This document shows, one piece after another, positions 9,086 through 19,429 of a DNA stretch of 64,000 nt. The stretch spans positions 62,001 through 126,000 of the forward strand of contig NC_007575.1 in NCBI RefSeq assembly GCF_000012965.1, read 5' to 3'. Source of the stretch: Sulfurimonas denitrificans DSM 1251 (GTDB lineage: Bacteria; Campylobacterota; Campylobacteria; Campylobacterales; Sulfurimonadaceae). The position numbers were made by a program, and so were the translations under genes. The notes beneath the pieces were generated by a model. That model was not told the origin of the DNA, did not search any database, and saw only the letters and a list, made by a program, of their open reading frames with translations. Numbering within the stretch: the first letter of the stretch is position 1; the number at the start of each line of letters is the position of its first letter.

Positions 9086-10894
9086 TTGAATGCAATAGCA
9101 ATAAAACATAATGGTGAAATTATCGACATGCAAACTGCCAAAGAGTGCGGGTTTGAGGGTGAACAGATTCTTCTTGATAACTCTGAAGAGTCTTTAAATG
9201 TTTTAAGACACTCAACAGCTCACCTTATGGCTCAAGCTATAAAATCTCTATATCCAGATGCAAAGTTTTTTGTTGGACCAAACGTAAAAGAGGGATTTTA
9301 CTATGATTTTAAGACATCTAGTGAGATAGGCGAGGGAGATTTAAAAAATATCGAAAAAGAGATGTTATCTCTTGCGAAGAAGAAGTACGAGATAGAAAAA
9401 TATGAGATTTCTATGGATGAGGCAAAAGAGAAGTTTAAAGATGATCATCTAAAACTTTTTGTTATGCAAAGAATCCCTGGCGATAGAGTTTCTATATATA
9501 AGCAAGGTGAATTTGAAGATTTGTGTCGTGGTCCACATTTACCAAATATAGGGCTTATAAGATATTTTAAACTTACTAAAATTGCAGGGGCATATCTTGG
9601 AGGAGACTCTAAAAATGAGATGTTAACTCGCATATATGGTATAGCATTCGCAGATAAAGAGGCTTTAAAGTCATACCTTGACATGATGGCCGAGGCTGAG
9701 AAGAGAGATCACCGTAAACTTGGTGCTGAGATGAAGATGTTTACTTTCCGTGAAGAGGTGGGTGCGGGATTCCCTATCTGGCTTCCTGCGGGTGGAAGGC
9801 TTCGTGCAAGACTTGAATCACTTCTTTTTAAAGCGCATCGTAAACGTGGATATGAGCCTGTAAGAGGACCAGAGATGCTTAGAAGTGATCTTTGGAAAAC
9901 ATCGGGGCATTACCAAAACTATGGCGAGAATATGTACTTTACAAATATTGACGAGATAGAGTTCGGCGTAAAACCTATGAACTGTGTTGGGCATATTAAG
10001 ATATATGAAGAGGATTTGCACTCGTATAGAGATTTACCTTTAAAATACTTTGAATATGGTGTTGTTCATCGTCATGAGATGACAGGTGCGCTTCATGGAC
10101 TCTTTCGTGTTAGAGAGTTTACCCAAGATGATGCACATATTTTTTGCAGAGCAGATCAGATTGAAGAGCAAATTATAGAGGTTGTTGATTTTGTTGATAA
10201 AATCATGTCAACTTTTGAATTTAATTATAAAATGATGCTCTCGACAAAACCAGCAAAAGCAGTTGGAGATGATTCAGTGTGGGAAGTTTCTACACAAGCA
10301 CTAAAAAATGCAATGGATAAAAATGGGCTTGTTTATGAGATAGATGAGGGTGGCGGAGCTTTTTATGGTCCTAAAATTGATATCAAGATTACTGACGCAA
10401 TCGGGCGTGAGTGGCAGTGTGGTACTATTCAGCTGGACTTTAACCTACCTTCAAGATTTGAGCTAGAGTATAATGGTGAAAACAATGATAAAATTCAGCC
10501 AGTTATGATTCATAGAGCAATTTTAGGTTCTTTTGAGCGTTTTATTGGTATATTAACAGAGCATTACGCTGGAGAGTTTCCGATGTTTATCGCTCCGACT
10601 CAAGTTGCAATCGTTCCAATTGCCCCTACGCACAACGATTATGCAAAAGAGTTATCAGATAAACTGATGGATTTAGGGGCTGACAGTGAGATCTACTCAA
10701 AGAACGATTCTTTAAATAAAAGGGTCAGAACAGCGGAAAAAACAAGGGTGCCTATGCTTGTAGTCATAGGTGATGAAGAGGTTGCTTCTCGAACTGTTGC
10801 GATTCGTGACAGAAGAACGAGAGAACAATACAATCTAAGTGAGAGTGAATTTCTCTCTCTTATACAAACTAAAATAAATGAGGTAAATTTTTGA
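9086..10894 (+). CDS. thrS: Threonyl-tRNA synthetase
   Basis: This 602-residue class II aminoacyl-tRNA synthetase has the editing domain motif [10 protein letters not shown] near residue 43, the motif 2 region [22 protein letters not shown], the zinc ligand cysteine in KPMNCVGH, and a C-terminal anticodon-binding domain. It charges tRNA-Thr. It starts at TTG with AGGA eight bases upstream. The N-terminal TGS domain of longer enzymes (about 640 residues) is reduced or missing, consistent with the shorter length. It overlaps infC by four bases. Confidence 0.95.
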   Translation: MNAIAIKHNGEIIDMQTAKECGFEGEQILLDNSEESLNVLRHSTAHLMAQAIKSLYPDAKFFVGPNVKEGFYYDFKTSSEIGEGDLKNIEKEMLSLAKKKYEIEKYEISMDEAKEKFKDDHLKLFVMQRIPGDRVSIYKQGEFEDLCRGPHLPNIGLIRYFKLTKIAGAYLGGDSKNEMLTRIYGIAFADKEALKSYLDMMAEAEKRDHRKLGAEMKMFTFREEVGAGFPIWLPAGGRLRARLESLLFKAHRKRGYEPVRGPEMLRSDLWKTSGHYQNYGENMYFTNIDEIEFGVKPMNCVGHIKIYEEDLHSYRDLPLKYFEYGVVHRHEMTGALHGLFRVREFTQDDAHIFCRADQIEEQIIEVVDFVDKIMSTFEFNYKMMLSTKPAKAVGDDSVWEVSTQALKNAMDKNGLVYEIDEGGGAFYGPKIDIKITDAIGREWQCGTIQLDFNLPSRFELEYNGENNDKIQPVMIHRAILGSFERFIGILTEHYAGEFPMFIAPTQVAIVPIAPTHNDYAKELSDKLMDLGADSEIYSKNDSLNKRVRTAEKTRVPMLVVIGDEEVASRTVAIRDRRTREQYNLSESEFLSLIQTKINEVNF

Positions 10895-11409
10895 GTAAAA
10901 AAACAGACCGTGTCATAATGAATGACGATATCCGTGTGCCAGAGGTACGTTGTAATGTAGATGGAGCAGAGTCGTTAGGGATTGTATCTACCGATGAGGC
11001 TATGGAGAGAGCAAATGAGTTAGGTTTAGATTTAGTTCTAATTGCTCCAGACGCAAAGCCCCCTGTTGCTAAGATTATGGATTACGGTAAGTATAGATAC
11101 CAAGAAGAGAGAAAACTCAAAGAGCAAAAGAAAAATCAAGTAAAAATTGATGTTAAAGAGATTAAGCTCTCTGTAAAAATTGCTGAAAATGATATTAACT
11201 ATAAAGTTAAACATGCTAGAGAGTTTTTAGCAGAGGGTAAACATGTAAAGTTTCGTGTCTTTTTAAAAGGTCGTGAGATGGCTAACCCAGAATCAGCAAA
11301 AGATGTTCTTTTGCGTGTTTGGGCAATGATAGAAGATGTTGGAGTAATGGACAAAGAGCCTAAATTTGAAGGTCGTTACTACAACATGTATGTACTTCCT
11401 CAAAAGTAG
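10891..11409 (+). CDS. infC: Translation initiation factor IF-3
   Basis: 172 residues with the IF3 N domain ([11 protein letters not shown]-like opening, [17 protein letters not shown] linker) and C domain ([23 protein letters not shown]). It binds the 30S subunit and proofreads start-codon choice. The start codon is TTG at 10891, overlapping the thrS stop (TTTGA). Non-canonical starts are common for infC and allow autoregulation. The usual followers rpmI and rplT are absent: 182 bases later comes an unrelated GH17 gene. Confidence 0.95.
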   Translation: MSKKTDRVIMNDDIRVPEVRCNVDGAESLGIVSTDEAMERANELGLDLVLIAPDAKPPVAKIMDYGKYRYQEERKLKEQKKNQVKIDVKEIKLSVKIAENDINYKVKHAREFLAEGKHVKFRVFLKGREMANPESAKDVLLRVWAMIEDVGVMDKEPKFEGRYYNMYVLPQK

Positions 11410-11490
11410 AATACTTTCTTTAGAAAAACAGTATATTTTCTTTAAAAAAGTCAAACGCTTTTTTTATAGAGGTGACATATTTCGCACAAA

Positions 11491-11519
11491 ATTAGAGTCT
11501 TTTTTAAATAGGCTCTAAT
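11491..11519. repeat. Inverted repeat downstream of infC
   Basis: ATTAGAG at 11491-11497 and CTCTAAT at 11513-11519 form a 7-bp stem around a 15-base loop rich in T. It lies between infC and the GH17 gene. It could act as a weak transcription terminator, but there is no 3' T tract. Confidence 0.35.
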
Positions 11520-11590
11520 CTTCAAAAACAAATCATCAAAAAATTGAGTACTATTGCGCTAATAATTTAAAGCACAAGAGAATACTACTT

Positions 11591-13507
11591 ATGAAAAAAA
11601 TATCAACATTAATCTTAAGCATTTTAACAATACTATTTTTTTGGCTTTTAATCGGAAGCTTTTTTACTCTAAAAGAGAGCAATGATTCATCTTCAAAACT
11701 TCAATGTGTCTCTTATGCCCCTTTTTCAAAAGATGAATCTCCTCTTACGTTCTCAGATGGGGTAGTTATCTCAGAAGAGTTGGTAAGAAGTGATTTGGCT
11801 CTACTCGCAAAATATACTACATGTATTAGAACATACTCAACTTTAGGGCTTGAGATAGTTCCAAAGATAGCTAGAGAAAATGGGTTAAAAATGTATATGG
11901 GTGCGTGGGTAAGTAGCGATAAGATAATCACTAAAAAAGAGATAAACAAACTTATATCACTTGCAAAAGAGAATGAAGATGTAGTAAAAGCTGTAATTGT
12001 AGGGAATGAAGTTCTTCTGCGTGGCGATACAAGCGAAAATCAGTTAGTTAGTTACATAAAACAAGTAAAAGAAGCTCTGCCAAATACTAAAGTTACATAC
12101 GCTGATGTGTGGGAATTTTGGGTAAAACATCCAAAAATTAAAGAAGTTACAGATTTTGTGACAATTCATATCTTGCCTTATTGGGAAGATGACCCGATGA
12201 ATATTGAAAAATCTATAGGACATCTAGCTGATGTTAGAGGCGAAGTAGAGGCTATTTTGGGAGATAAAAATATTCTCATTGGAGAAACAGGTTGGCCATC
12301 AGAGGGCAGAATGAGAGAGGATGCCCTTCCAAGCAAGATAAATCAGGCTATTTTTATAAGAGAGTTTGTCAAGTTAGCTGATGCCAATGGTTGGAGCTAC
12401 AACATTATCGAAGCATTTGACCAACCATGGAAAAGAGTGAGTGAGGGTGCTGTTGGAGGCTTTTGGGGGCTTTTTGATAAAGATAGAGGCGACAAAGGAG
12501 TATTAAGCGCAGAGGTGTCAAATTTTTCAAATTATAAAGTGTTGATGTTTGGCTCAATCGCTCTTGTTTTACTCTTCTCATTACTTTTAAAAAATAGAGA
12601 GATAAGCAGAAAAAATCTAATGCTTTTTTACATCTTTAATACTCTCTTTGCTATTTTATTTACTCTCTCACTTGAGCAGTACAGCGTTAGCGTAAGGGAT
12701 ATTTGGGAGTTTTCTTGGGCGGCTTTGGTGCTTTGTGTTCACATTTTTATCTATTACTTAACACTTGCGTATATCTCTGAGGACAGAGCAGCATATGTTG
12801 TTGGGGTAAGAGATATTTTATCTCAAAAGACAAGAGGAGTTGATGCCTCTTTGATGCTTCTTTTTTATACCTCATTCATTTTAGTTGCTATTGTAAATCT
12901 CTCTCTCGCATTTGATGGAAGATATAGAAATTTTGAAGTTTATATTTTTGCAATCTCTATTATCTCATTTCTATTTTTATATAGAAAAGCATACACAAAA
13001 CTTCTCTTTGGCAAATTTGAAAAAGCAGTTTTTGCAATAATTTTACTAAGCTCTATTACAATTTTTATAAACGAGACATACTTAAATATATTTTCAAATG
13101 TATGGGTTTTGATTTCACTTGGATATGCTTACATGTTATATATAGGAAGCAAAAAAATCTCATATAGTGAACTAAAAAAAGTTGCATTTTATACCGTACT
13201 ATTTCTTGGACTATTTTGGGCATTAAAATATGAATTTTTAAGAAATAGTACTCTTATTTTAGAGTGTGCAAACAGTTCATCATCCAGTCTTTGTCATATA
13301 AGAGACGCTTTAGGGCTATATATTTATCTAGGTTATTTTGGATTTACTGCCTTAATTTTTACGCTAGTCGGGTATTTTACAAATGACAAAATGGTACTAT
13401 TTATAGCTTTGATGGTTTCAATCGGAGCTATTGTTTTAGGAAATACACCACTTGGAGCAATCGCATCTTTAGCAGCTCTTTATATGCTTATAGAAGTTGA
13501 TTCTTGA
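11591..13507 (+). CDS. Membrane-anchored GH17 family beta-glucanase/glucanosyltransferase-like protein
   Basis: The protein has 638 residues: one N-terminal transmembrane segment (about 5-26), an extracytoplasmic domain (about 35-310) and roughly ten transmembrane helices (about 312-636). The soluble domain has GH17 hallmarks, with acid/base Glu140 in VGNE and nucleophile Glu232 in GETGWPSEG. GH17 enzymes cleave or transfer beta-1,3-glucans. Bacterial membrane versions are linked to exported beta-glucans. The glycan made here is unknown. The 3' end overlaps a convergent ABC exporter gene by 20 bases. It may remodel a surface or periplasmic glucan exported by that transporter. This link is inference. 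Confidence 0.75.
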   Translation: MKKISTLILSILTILFFWLLIGSFFTLKESNDSSSKLQCVSYAPFSKDESPLTFSDGVVISEELVRSDLALLAKYTTCIRTYSTLGLEIVPKIARENGLKMYMGAWVSSDKIITKKEINKLISLAKENEDVVKAVIVGNEVLLRGDTSENQLVSYIKQVKEALPNTKVTYADVWEFWVKHPKIKEVTDFVTIHILPYWEDDPMNIEKSIGHLADVRGEVEAILGDKNILIGETGWPSEGRMREDALPSKINQAIFIREFVKLADANGWSYNIIEAFDQPWKRVSEGAVGGFWGLFDKDRGDKGVLSAEVSNFSNYKVLMFGSIALVLLFSLLLKNREISRKNLMLFYIFNTLFAILFTLSLEQYSVSVRDIWEFSWAALVLCVHIFIYYLTLAYISEDRAAYVVGVRDILSQKTRGVDASLMLLFYTSFILVAIVNLSLAFDGRYRNFEVYIFAISIISFLFLYRKAYTKLLFGKFEKAVFAIILLSSITIFINETYLNIFSNVWVLISLGYAYMLYIGSKKISYSELKKVAFYTVLFLGLFWALKYEFLRNSTLILECANSSSSSLCHIRDALGLYIYLGYFGFTALIFTLVGYFTNDKMVLFIALMVSIGAIVLGNTPLGAIASLAALYMLIEVDS

Positions 13508-15257
13508 TAAACTCTAAGTAGTGCCCCTCTTCATCTTCTAGCTCTGCGTGCGTTCCTCTTTGAACAATTGTACCAGCATCCAAAACATAGATAGTATCTG
13601 CATTTTTTACAGTGCTTAGTCTATGTGCAATTGTGATGACGGTTTTGCTTTTTAAAAGTGGCTGCAGAGATACATGTAGCTTTGCTTCTGTGTGAACGTC
13701 AAGGGCTGAAGTTGATTCATCAAAAACCACAACGCTAGGGTTTGCTATAATCATTCTAGCTATGCTTAAGCGTTGGCGCTGCCCGCCTGAGAGTCTGATG
13801 CCGTGATGCCCTACTATGGTATCAAGGGCATTTGGCATACCATCCATCATCTCTTTTAGTTCTGCAATCTCTAAGGCTTTGAGTAGCTGTTCGTCCGTTA
13901 TGCTCTCATCACCCATTGAGATATTAAATCTTAAGGTAGAGTTGAAGAGTATAGGCATTTGAAGTACTAAAAATATTTTCTCTCGAACAGAGCTTTTCTC
14001 TAATGTTTCACTATCCTCGCCATTATATTTAAGAGAGCCACCGCTTTTTTCATAGAAACCAGAAATAATTTGAGCAAGAGTTGTCTTTCCGCTTCCGCTT
14101 GCCCCTATTAGTGCGATTTTTGAACCAGCTTTAATGTCAAGTGATATATCTTTGAGTATATCTTTACCTTTAATATATGAAAAAGAGAGGTTTTTGAGTG
14201 AGATATCTACCTCGCTTGAGTCTATTTTTTTTTCTCCACTCAACTCTTGCTCCAAAGAGAGAATCTTGTTCAAACGCTTAATTGCTCCAGATGCAGAGGC
14301 GTAGCTATACTGCATGGAGATGATATCTTGAACAGGAGTCATGATAAACCAGATATACCCAAACATGGCAAACATCATACCAATACTCAAATCACTGTAG
14401 GCAACTAAGAGAAGCCCAGATGCACGTAAAAGCTCAAATATAACCAAAAATAGAGTGTAGGAGAGTCTCTCATAGGCAACACTTTTGTAACCATATTCAT
14501 TTGAAGCATTTTGAATCTCTTTTGCATCTTTGATTGCATTTGAGAAGAAGTAAGACTCTTTATTGCTTGCTTTTATCTGCCCAAAGAGTTCTAATGTCTC
14601 TGCTGTATTGTTTTGAAATGTCTCAATCTTTTGATTTTCCTCTTTTTTTAGTGCTCCAACTTTTTTTGACATGTTTTTGCTAAGGAGCATAATAAGAGGC
14701 TGAATAATTAAAATCAAAAATCCTAAAATAGGGTCAATTGCAATCATTACCACACCAACTGCAACGAGTGTTAAAACAGAAGCTACAAAACGGCTAACAC
14801 TGCTCATAATAAAGGTATCAAGCGTATTTACATCTGTAACCAAGTTTGCAGTAATCGCACCACTTCCTATTGTTTCGTACTCATTCATAGATGTTGTTTT
14901 TAGATGATTTAACAACTCTGCTCTTATCATAAAAGTTACATGTTTTGAAATTTTTGTAAATATTTTTGTGGTAATTACACCAAGAATGTAGTAGATAAAT
15001 CGTAAGAAAACAACTCCAAAAGTTACTATAGCAATATAGTAAAATGGTGTTGTTCCACCAAAGATAGAGTCTATGTTATTTACAAAAAAAGCTGGTTTAT
15101 TTAAAAGAATCTCATCGACCATTACAGGAAGCATAAGAGGGATAGGAATGCTTACGAGTATGCCAAGCAGAGTAAGAAGCTGACCATAAACAAGGGCAGG
15201 TCTCTTCTTTAGTATCAGAGCAAAAAGCCTCTTTAAGGTGATTTGCTCTGTTTTCAT
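13488..15257 (-). CDS. ABC exporter, fused membrane and ATPase domains (MsbA/HlyB-like)
   Basis: 589 residues with a six-helix ABC transporter type 1 membrane domain (about 20-320) and a nucleotide-binding domain (about 345-589). Walker A is GASGSGKTT, signature LSGGQRQR, Walker B SVVVFDESTSALD and the H-loop IAHRLST. This is the half-transporter architecture used for lipids, glycans, peptides or drugs. It starts five bases after the stop of the MFS gene and is co-transcribed with it. Its 3' end converges on the GH17 gene, which makes a glucan substrate conceivable but unproven. Confidence 0.85.
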   Translation of the reverse strand: MKTEQITLKRLFALILKKRPALVYGQLLTLLGILVSIPIPLMLPVMVDEILLNKPAFFVNNIDSIFGGTTPFYYIAIVTFGVVFLRFIYYILGVITTKIFTKISKHVTFMIRAELLNHLKTTSMNEYETIGSGAITANLVTDVNTLDTFIMSSVSRFVASVLTLVAVGVVMIAIDPILGFLILIIQPLIMLLSKNMSKKVGALKKEENQKIETFQNNTAETLELFGQIKASNKESYFFSNAIKDAKEIQNASNEYGYKSVAYERLSYTLFLVIFELLRASGLLLVAYSDLSIGMMFAMFGYIWFIMTPVQDIISMQYSYASASGAIKRLNKILSLEQELSGEKKIDSSEVDISLKNLSFSYIKGKDILKDISLDIKAGSKIALIGASGSGKTTLAQIISGFYEKSGGSLKYNGEDSETLEKSSVREKIFLVLQMPILFNSTLRFNISMGDESITDEQLLKALEIAELKEMMDGMPNALDTIVGHHGIRLSGGQRQRLSIARMIIANPSVVVFDESTSALDVHTEAKLHVSLQPLLKSKTVITIAHRLSTVKNADTIYVLDAGTIVQRGTHAELEDEEGHYLEFIKNQLL

Positions 15258-15262
15258 ATCGG

Positions 15263-16579
15263 TTATTTAGAGATTTTAGAGATTAAATCATCTTTTTGTA
15301 TAGCACCAGTTGCATACTTGACGATAATAAGTTTTTCACTGTCATTTATGTACCACTCAGCGATATGAGCACTCTCTAAATTTTGTAGTTTTGTAGTATC
15401 TACATCATCTTGAGGGAGATAGAGATGAGAGTATTTTGTAGGATTTTGGAGTTTTAATGTCCATAAAAACCATAAGAGTGCAACAACGCCAACAGAGATA
15501 CCAATAGTCTCACGATCGCTTATGCCAAGAAGAAGACCAGCGGATGTTCCGCCTATAAATGTAGCAAAGTACGCAATAGAGTTTGAAATCCCAAGTGCTG
15601 CACCTTTTTGGTGCACTTTTGCAAACTTTGTTATCATCGATTGAACAAGTGGCTCCATCATATTAAAGGCAATAAAAAACAGAACTACTCCAACAACAAA
15701 AACAGAGCTTGAAGTTGTAAGCCCCATTATCAAAAATGAGACAATAAAAAGAGCGATAGAGAGAAGAAATATCTCTTTTGGTTTGTTATGTTTTTCTCCA
15801 AAAACAGCAGCAGGACCCATAGCAGCCAGACCAAAGAGCATAGCAGGAAGATATGCCATGTATAAATCAGATTTTTGCCAAGCAAAATCAGCACTTGTTA
15901 AAATAATAGGAATGAGAACAAACGCTATAGTCATAAGTCCCTTTTGCATCGCATTTATAACAATCATATTTAAAAGATTTGAATCTTTTAAAATATCTGA
16001 TGTTTTTGCAGTTGCATGGTAAGTATGCTTAATCTTTGGCGGAGTTGGTACTTTTGTAAAGAGTAAAATAATCGCAAGAACAGCAAAGAGCGCTGTTAGT
16101 ATAAATAGAAACTCAACACCATATTTAGCGCCCAAAACAGGACCAAGCCCCATAGCAAGTGCAAAACTAAGAGCGATTGAAGCGCCCATGATTGCCATAG
16201 CTTTACCACGAATCTCCTCTTGTACAAGATCAGAAATCATAGCAGTGATAACTGAGCCAATTGCCCCAGCACCCTGTAGAAAACGTCCAATCATAAGTGT
16301 ATAGATGTCGGTAGAGTAAGCACACAGTACTGAACCTACTAAAAAGATTAAAAGACCAACTAAAAGCGTTGGTTTTCTTCCTATTTTATCACTCATACTT
16401 CCAAAAGGAACTTGAAATATTGCTTGAGTAAGTGCATAACCGCCAACAACGATACCAACAAGAAAAGGAGTAGAACCTTTAAGCTCTAGTGCGTAGATAG
16501 ATATAACAGGCAGAACTAAAAATAGACCTAAAAATCTCAGCGAAAGAATTGCAGAGAGTGGGAAGACTTTTTTAAACAT
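15263..16579 (-). CDS. Major facilitator superfamily transporter
   Basis: 438 residues with about 12 hydrophobic helices and the MFS loop 2-3 motif GSMSDKIGRKPTLL. It resembles drug or metabolite efflux permeases of the DHA1 type, followed by a soluble C-terminal tail of about 45 residues (EWYINDSEKLIIVKY). I chose the ATG at 16577-16579 because it is preceded by AAGG and yields a normal MFS N terminus. An in-frame extension to 16750 would overlap rdgB and adds non-family sequence. It heads a two-gene operon with the ABC exporter. Substrate unknown. Confidence 0.85.
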   Translation of the reverse strand: MFKKVFPLSAILSLRFLGLFLVLPVISIYALELKGSTPFLVGIVVGGYALTQAIFQVPFGSMSDKIGRKPTLLVGLLIFLVGSVLCAYSTDIYTLMIGRFLQGAGAIGSVITAMISDLVQEEIRGKAMAIMGASIALSFALAMGLGPVLGAKYGVEFLFILTALFAVLAIILLFTKVPTPPKIKHTYHATAKTSDILKDSNLLNMIVINAMQKGLMTIAFVLIPIILTSADFAWQKSDLYMAYLPAMLFGLAAMGPAAVFGEKHNKPKEIFLLSIALFIVSFLIMGLTTSSSVFVVGVVLFFIAFNMMEPLVQSMITKFAKVHQKGAALGISNSIAYFATFIGGTSAGLLLGISDRETIGISVGVVALLWFLWTLKLQNPTKYSHLYLPQDDVDTTKLQNLESAHIAEWYINDSEKLIIVKYATGAIQKDDLISKISK

Positions 16580-16688
16580 TGTGTACCTTAATATAGTATA
16601 TAATTCGCAATTATAATAAAGATATTGTTTATGCAAACTTTGCCGAGCAAAAAAGCGCAACTTTAAAGTAAATACTAAGGAATGAACT

Positions 16689-17288
16689 ATGAGACTTATA
16701 TTGGCAACATCAAACAGAGGCAAAGTAAAAGAGATAAAAGCACTTTGCAAAGATTTTAAAGTTATTCCTTACAGCGAGTTAATAGAAGAGTTTGAAATTA
16801 TAGAGGATGCCTCTACTTTTAAAGGGAATGCCCTCATAAAAGCAAGAGCAGTATTTAAAGTGCTCAGCCAAAAAGATGAGTATAAAGATATGGTTGTTTT
16901 AGCAGATGACAGTGGTATAAGTGTTGATGTATTGGGTGGTGCACCTGGAATTTACAGTGCTAGATATGCCTCAAAGGGCGCATCAGATAAAGAAAATCTT
17001 TATAAGCTAATAGAGGATGTTAAGAAGAGTGGCGCTAAGGGCTCACCTGCTCACTACACCGCTGCAATCGCAATCGTTACTAAAAATTATGAGTATAGTG
17101 TTCATGGCTGGATGTATGGAGATGTAATTGCAGAAGTTAGAGGCGATGGCGGTTTTGGCTATGACCCAATGTTTATTCCTTTAGGATACGACAAAACATT
17201 AGGTGAGTTAGATGATGATACTAAAAAAAATATATCTCACCGTGCTAAAGCGCTCAGTCTAGCAAAAATAATTCTTCAAACTTTATAG
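16689..17288 (+). CDS. rdgB: XTP/dITP diphosphatase (RdgB/HAM1)
   Basis: 199 residues beginning [16 protein letters not shown], the T-x-N-x-x-K signature of the HAM1 nucleotide pyrophosphatases. [22 protein letters not shown] and the GFGYDPMF motif follow. It hydrolyses non-canonical purine triphosphates (ITP, XTP, dITP) to monophosphates, protecting DNA and RNA. GGA lies seven bases upstream of the ATG. It is divergent from the MFS gene. Confidence 0.95.
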   Translation: MRLILATSNRGKVKEIKALCKDFKVIPYSELIEEFEIIEDASTFKGNALIKARAVFKVLSQKDEYKDMVVLADDSGISVDVLGGAPGIYSARYASKGASDKENLYKLIEDVKKSGAKGSPAHYTAAIAIVTKNYEYSVHGWMYGDVIAEVRGDGGFGYDPMFIPLGYDKTLGELDDDTKKNISHRAKALSLAKIILQTL

Positions 17289-17419
17289 AAATTTTTCGCT
17301 TAAAGTATAAATTGAAGCCTCAAATTTTTCTAAAATAATAGTAATTTTTGATTTATAAATAGTTAATGTCTTCATATTGTCTCTTTTTGGAAACATAAGC
17401 AAACACTATTCCAAAATTT

Positions 17420-18190
17420 TTAGTTGAAAAACAGAAGTAATATTACCCCAAAAACAATGCGATAAACTCCAAAGAAGAAAAAAGTAAACTTCTCTAAAAA
17501 TTTCAAAAAGAGCTTTATACTAAGATATGCAACGACAAATGATGTAACAAAACCAACGCCTAAGATGATTAAATTTGCTTCGCTAAAATCTTTATAATGT
17601 TTAAGTAAATCATATGCAGTTACGGCGCCCATAACAGGAAAAGCAAGTAAAAAACTAAACTCAGCACTCGCCTTTCTGCTAAGACCAACAAGGAGCGCTC
17701 CTATAATCGTTGAACCAGCCCTGCTTGTTCCTGGGATAAGTGCAAAGATTTGAGCAAAACCGATTATTAATGATTGTTTAAGAGAAATTGCCTCTACTTC
17801 ATAAATGGTTTTTTCATCTTCATTTATAAAAAATTTCTCTACTATTAAAAATACAACCCCGCCTACTATAAACATAACAGCAACTACATGTAAACTAAAT
17901 AGCTCTTTTATTTGAGTAGAAAATATAAAACCAATAATGGCCAATGGTAAGAACGCAATAAAAACCTTCATCCATAAATCAATTTTTTTGATGCTAAATT
18001 TATCTTTATAGTTAAAAATTACAGCTAATATCGCTGAGAATTGGATGATTACTTCATAGGCTTTATTGATAGCATTTTGCTCTAAACCTAAAAACTCACT
18101 TGCGACTATGAGGTGTCCAGTTGAGGAGATTGGCAAAAACTCTGTAAATCCTTCAATAGCACCTAAAATTATCGAATCTAATATAGTCAT
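17420..18190 (-). CDS. uppP: Undecaprenyl-diphosphatase (UppP/BacA)
   Basis: 256 residues and about eight membrane helices. The two active-site motifs are intact: [17 protein letters not shown] near the N terminus and GTSRAGSTI in the middle. It dephosphorylates undecaprenyl diphosphate at the membrane to recycle the carrier lipid for peptidoglycan and other envelope polymers, and confers bacitracin tolerance. It is a single gene divergent from the aminotransferase gene. The 131 bases between rdgB and uppP are AT-rich, and I saw no gene in them. Confidence 0.95.
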   Translation of the reverse strand: MTILDSIILGAIEGFTEFLPISSTGHLIVASEFLGLEQNAINKAYEVIIQFSAILAVIFNYKDKFSIKKIDLWMKVFIAFLPLAIIGFIFSTQIKELFSLHVVAVMFIVGGVVFLIVEKFFINEDEKTIYEVEAISLKQSLIIGFAQIFALIPGTSRAGSTIIGALLVGLSRKASAEFSFLLAFPVMGAVTAYDLLKHYKDFSEANLIILGVGFVTSFVVAYLSIKLFLKFLEKFTFFFFGVYRIVFGVILLLFFN

Positions 18191-18272
18191 GAATGCCTTT
18201 GATAAACTTATGGTTTCTGTTTTTTATCGTAATTCTAACATAAAAGTAAAGAGTCACTTTAAGTTATTTGGA

Positions 18273-18278
18273 TATAAT
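18273..18278 (+). promoter_or_regulatory. -10 element upstream of class V aminotransferase
   Basis: A perfect TATAAT lies 38 bases before the ATG at 18317, in the divergent region with uppP. It would drive the aminotransferase-hisZ-purA gene run. Confidence 0.55.
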
Positions 18279-18316
18279 GCGAGGTTTTAAATTAATAATA
18301 TATTAGGAACTTTTAC

Positions 18317-19429
18317 ATGTTACTTTTCACGCCTGGACCGACCCCTGTACCTCAAAATGTTCGCAATGCAATGAGTGATGAAACGATGCACCACCGTACA
18401 CCCGAATTTGAAGCTATCTTCTTTAAAACAAGAGAGTATCTATTTAAACTTTTTGGCAGTGATGAGGTTGTAATGCTCTCATCAAGCGGAACGGGTGCTA
18501 TGGAAGCAGCTGTTGTGAACCTTTGTCACAACACTCTTTTGAATGTAAACTCAGGTAAATTCGGTGAGAGATTTGGAAAAATCGCACTCGCTCACGGACT
18601 TGGAAATGTTGAGATAAAAAATGAGTGGGATACGCCCGTATCTGTAGAAGAGGTTATAAAAGCAATAAAAGAAAACTCTAATATTGACGCAATTGCAGTT
18701 CAAATAAGTGAATCTGCTGGCGGTCTTCGCCATCCAGTTGAAGCAATAGCAAAGGCTGTAAAAGAGTTAAACCCAAATATCATGATTATAGCTGATGGTA
18801 TAACTGCTCTTGGCGTTGAGAAGATTGATATAGCATACATAGATTGTCTAATTGCAGGAAGTCAAAAAGCACTAATGCTTCCTCCAGGACTTGCTATATT
18901 GGGGCTTAGTAACGCTGCGATAGAGAAGATAGGCAAAGGTAGAGGATACTACTTTAACCTCGCAACAGAGATAAAATCTCAAAGAAAAAACACTACTGCT
19001 TGGACGGCTGCTACAACTCTAACTATAGGGCTTTTAGAGATACTAGAAACCATAGAGAGAAATGGCGGACTTGATAAGCTTTATGCAGATACTGCTTCTA
19101 GAGCTAAGGCGGTAATGGCTTCTCTTGTGGCAATCGGGCTACATGTATATCCAAAAACTCCAGCTCTCTCAATGACAACGATAGATGATGAAGATGCGTC
19201 AAAAATCAGAAAAATTTTAAAAACTGATTTTGACGTAAATGTTGCTGGGGGACAAGATCATTTAGATGGAAAAATTTTCCGTATAAATCAGATGGGAATA
19301 ATCGCTCCGTATGAAATTTCTTGGGTTGTAAACTCGATAGAACTAGCTCTTGACAAGCTTGGGCGTAGAGCTTACAACGGAGAAGCAAATAGAGTCTTTA
19401 ATGAAAACTATTTCAAAGTTGGCAAGTAG
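18317..19429 (+). CDS. Class V PLP-dependent aminotransferase (serine/alanine-glyoxylate type)
   Basis: 370 residues with the class V aminotransferase fold. It starts LLFTPGPTPVPQNVRNAM and has the HHRTPEFE substrate-side motif. GSQKALMLPPG carries the PLP-binding lysine. The closest described enzymes are serine-pyruvate, serine-glyoxylate and alanine-glyoxylate aminotransferases; older databases label many of these as a hydrogenase 42 kDa subunit. A role in serine or glycine metabolism is likely, but the substrate pair cannot be told from sequence. The stop codon is directly followed by the ATG of hisZ (TAGATG). Confidence 0.8.
   Translation: MLLFTPGPTPVPQNVRNAMSDETMHHRTPEFEAIFFKTREYLFKLFGSDEVVMLSSSGTGAMEAAVVNLCHNTLLNVNSGKFGERFGKIALAHGLGNVEIKNEWDTPVSVEEVIKAIKENSNIDAIAVQISESAGGLRHPVEAIAKAVKELNPNIMIIADGITALGVEKIDIAYIDCLIAGSQKALMLPPGLAILGLSNAAIEKIGKGRGYYFNLATEIKSQRKNTTAWTAATTLTIGLLEILETIERNGGLDKLYADTASRAKAVMASLVAIGLHVYPKTPALSMTTIDDEDASKIRKILKTDFDVNVAGGQDHLDGKIFRINQMGIIAPYEISWVVNSIELALDKLGRRAYNGEANRVFNENYFKVGK

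Noticed and set aside
16580-16750. N-terminal extension of the MFS transporter
   Set aside because: The extra 57 residues would overlap the divergent rdgB start and lack similarity to MFS proteins. The ATG at 16577-16579 has AAGG at proper distance.
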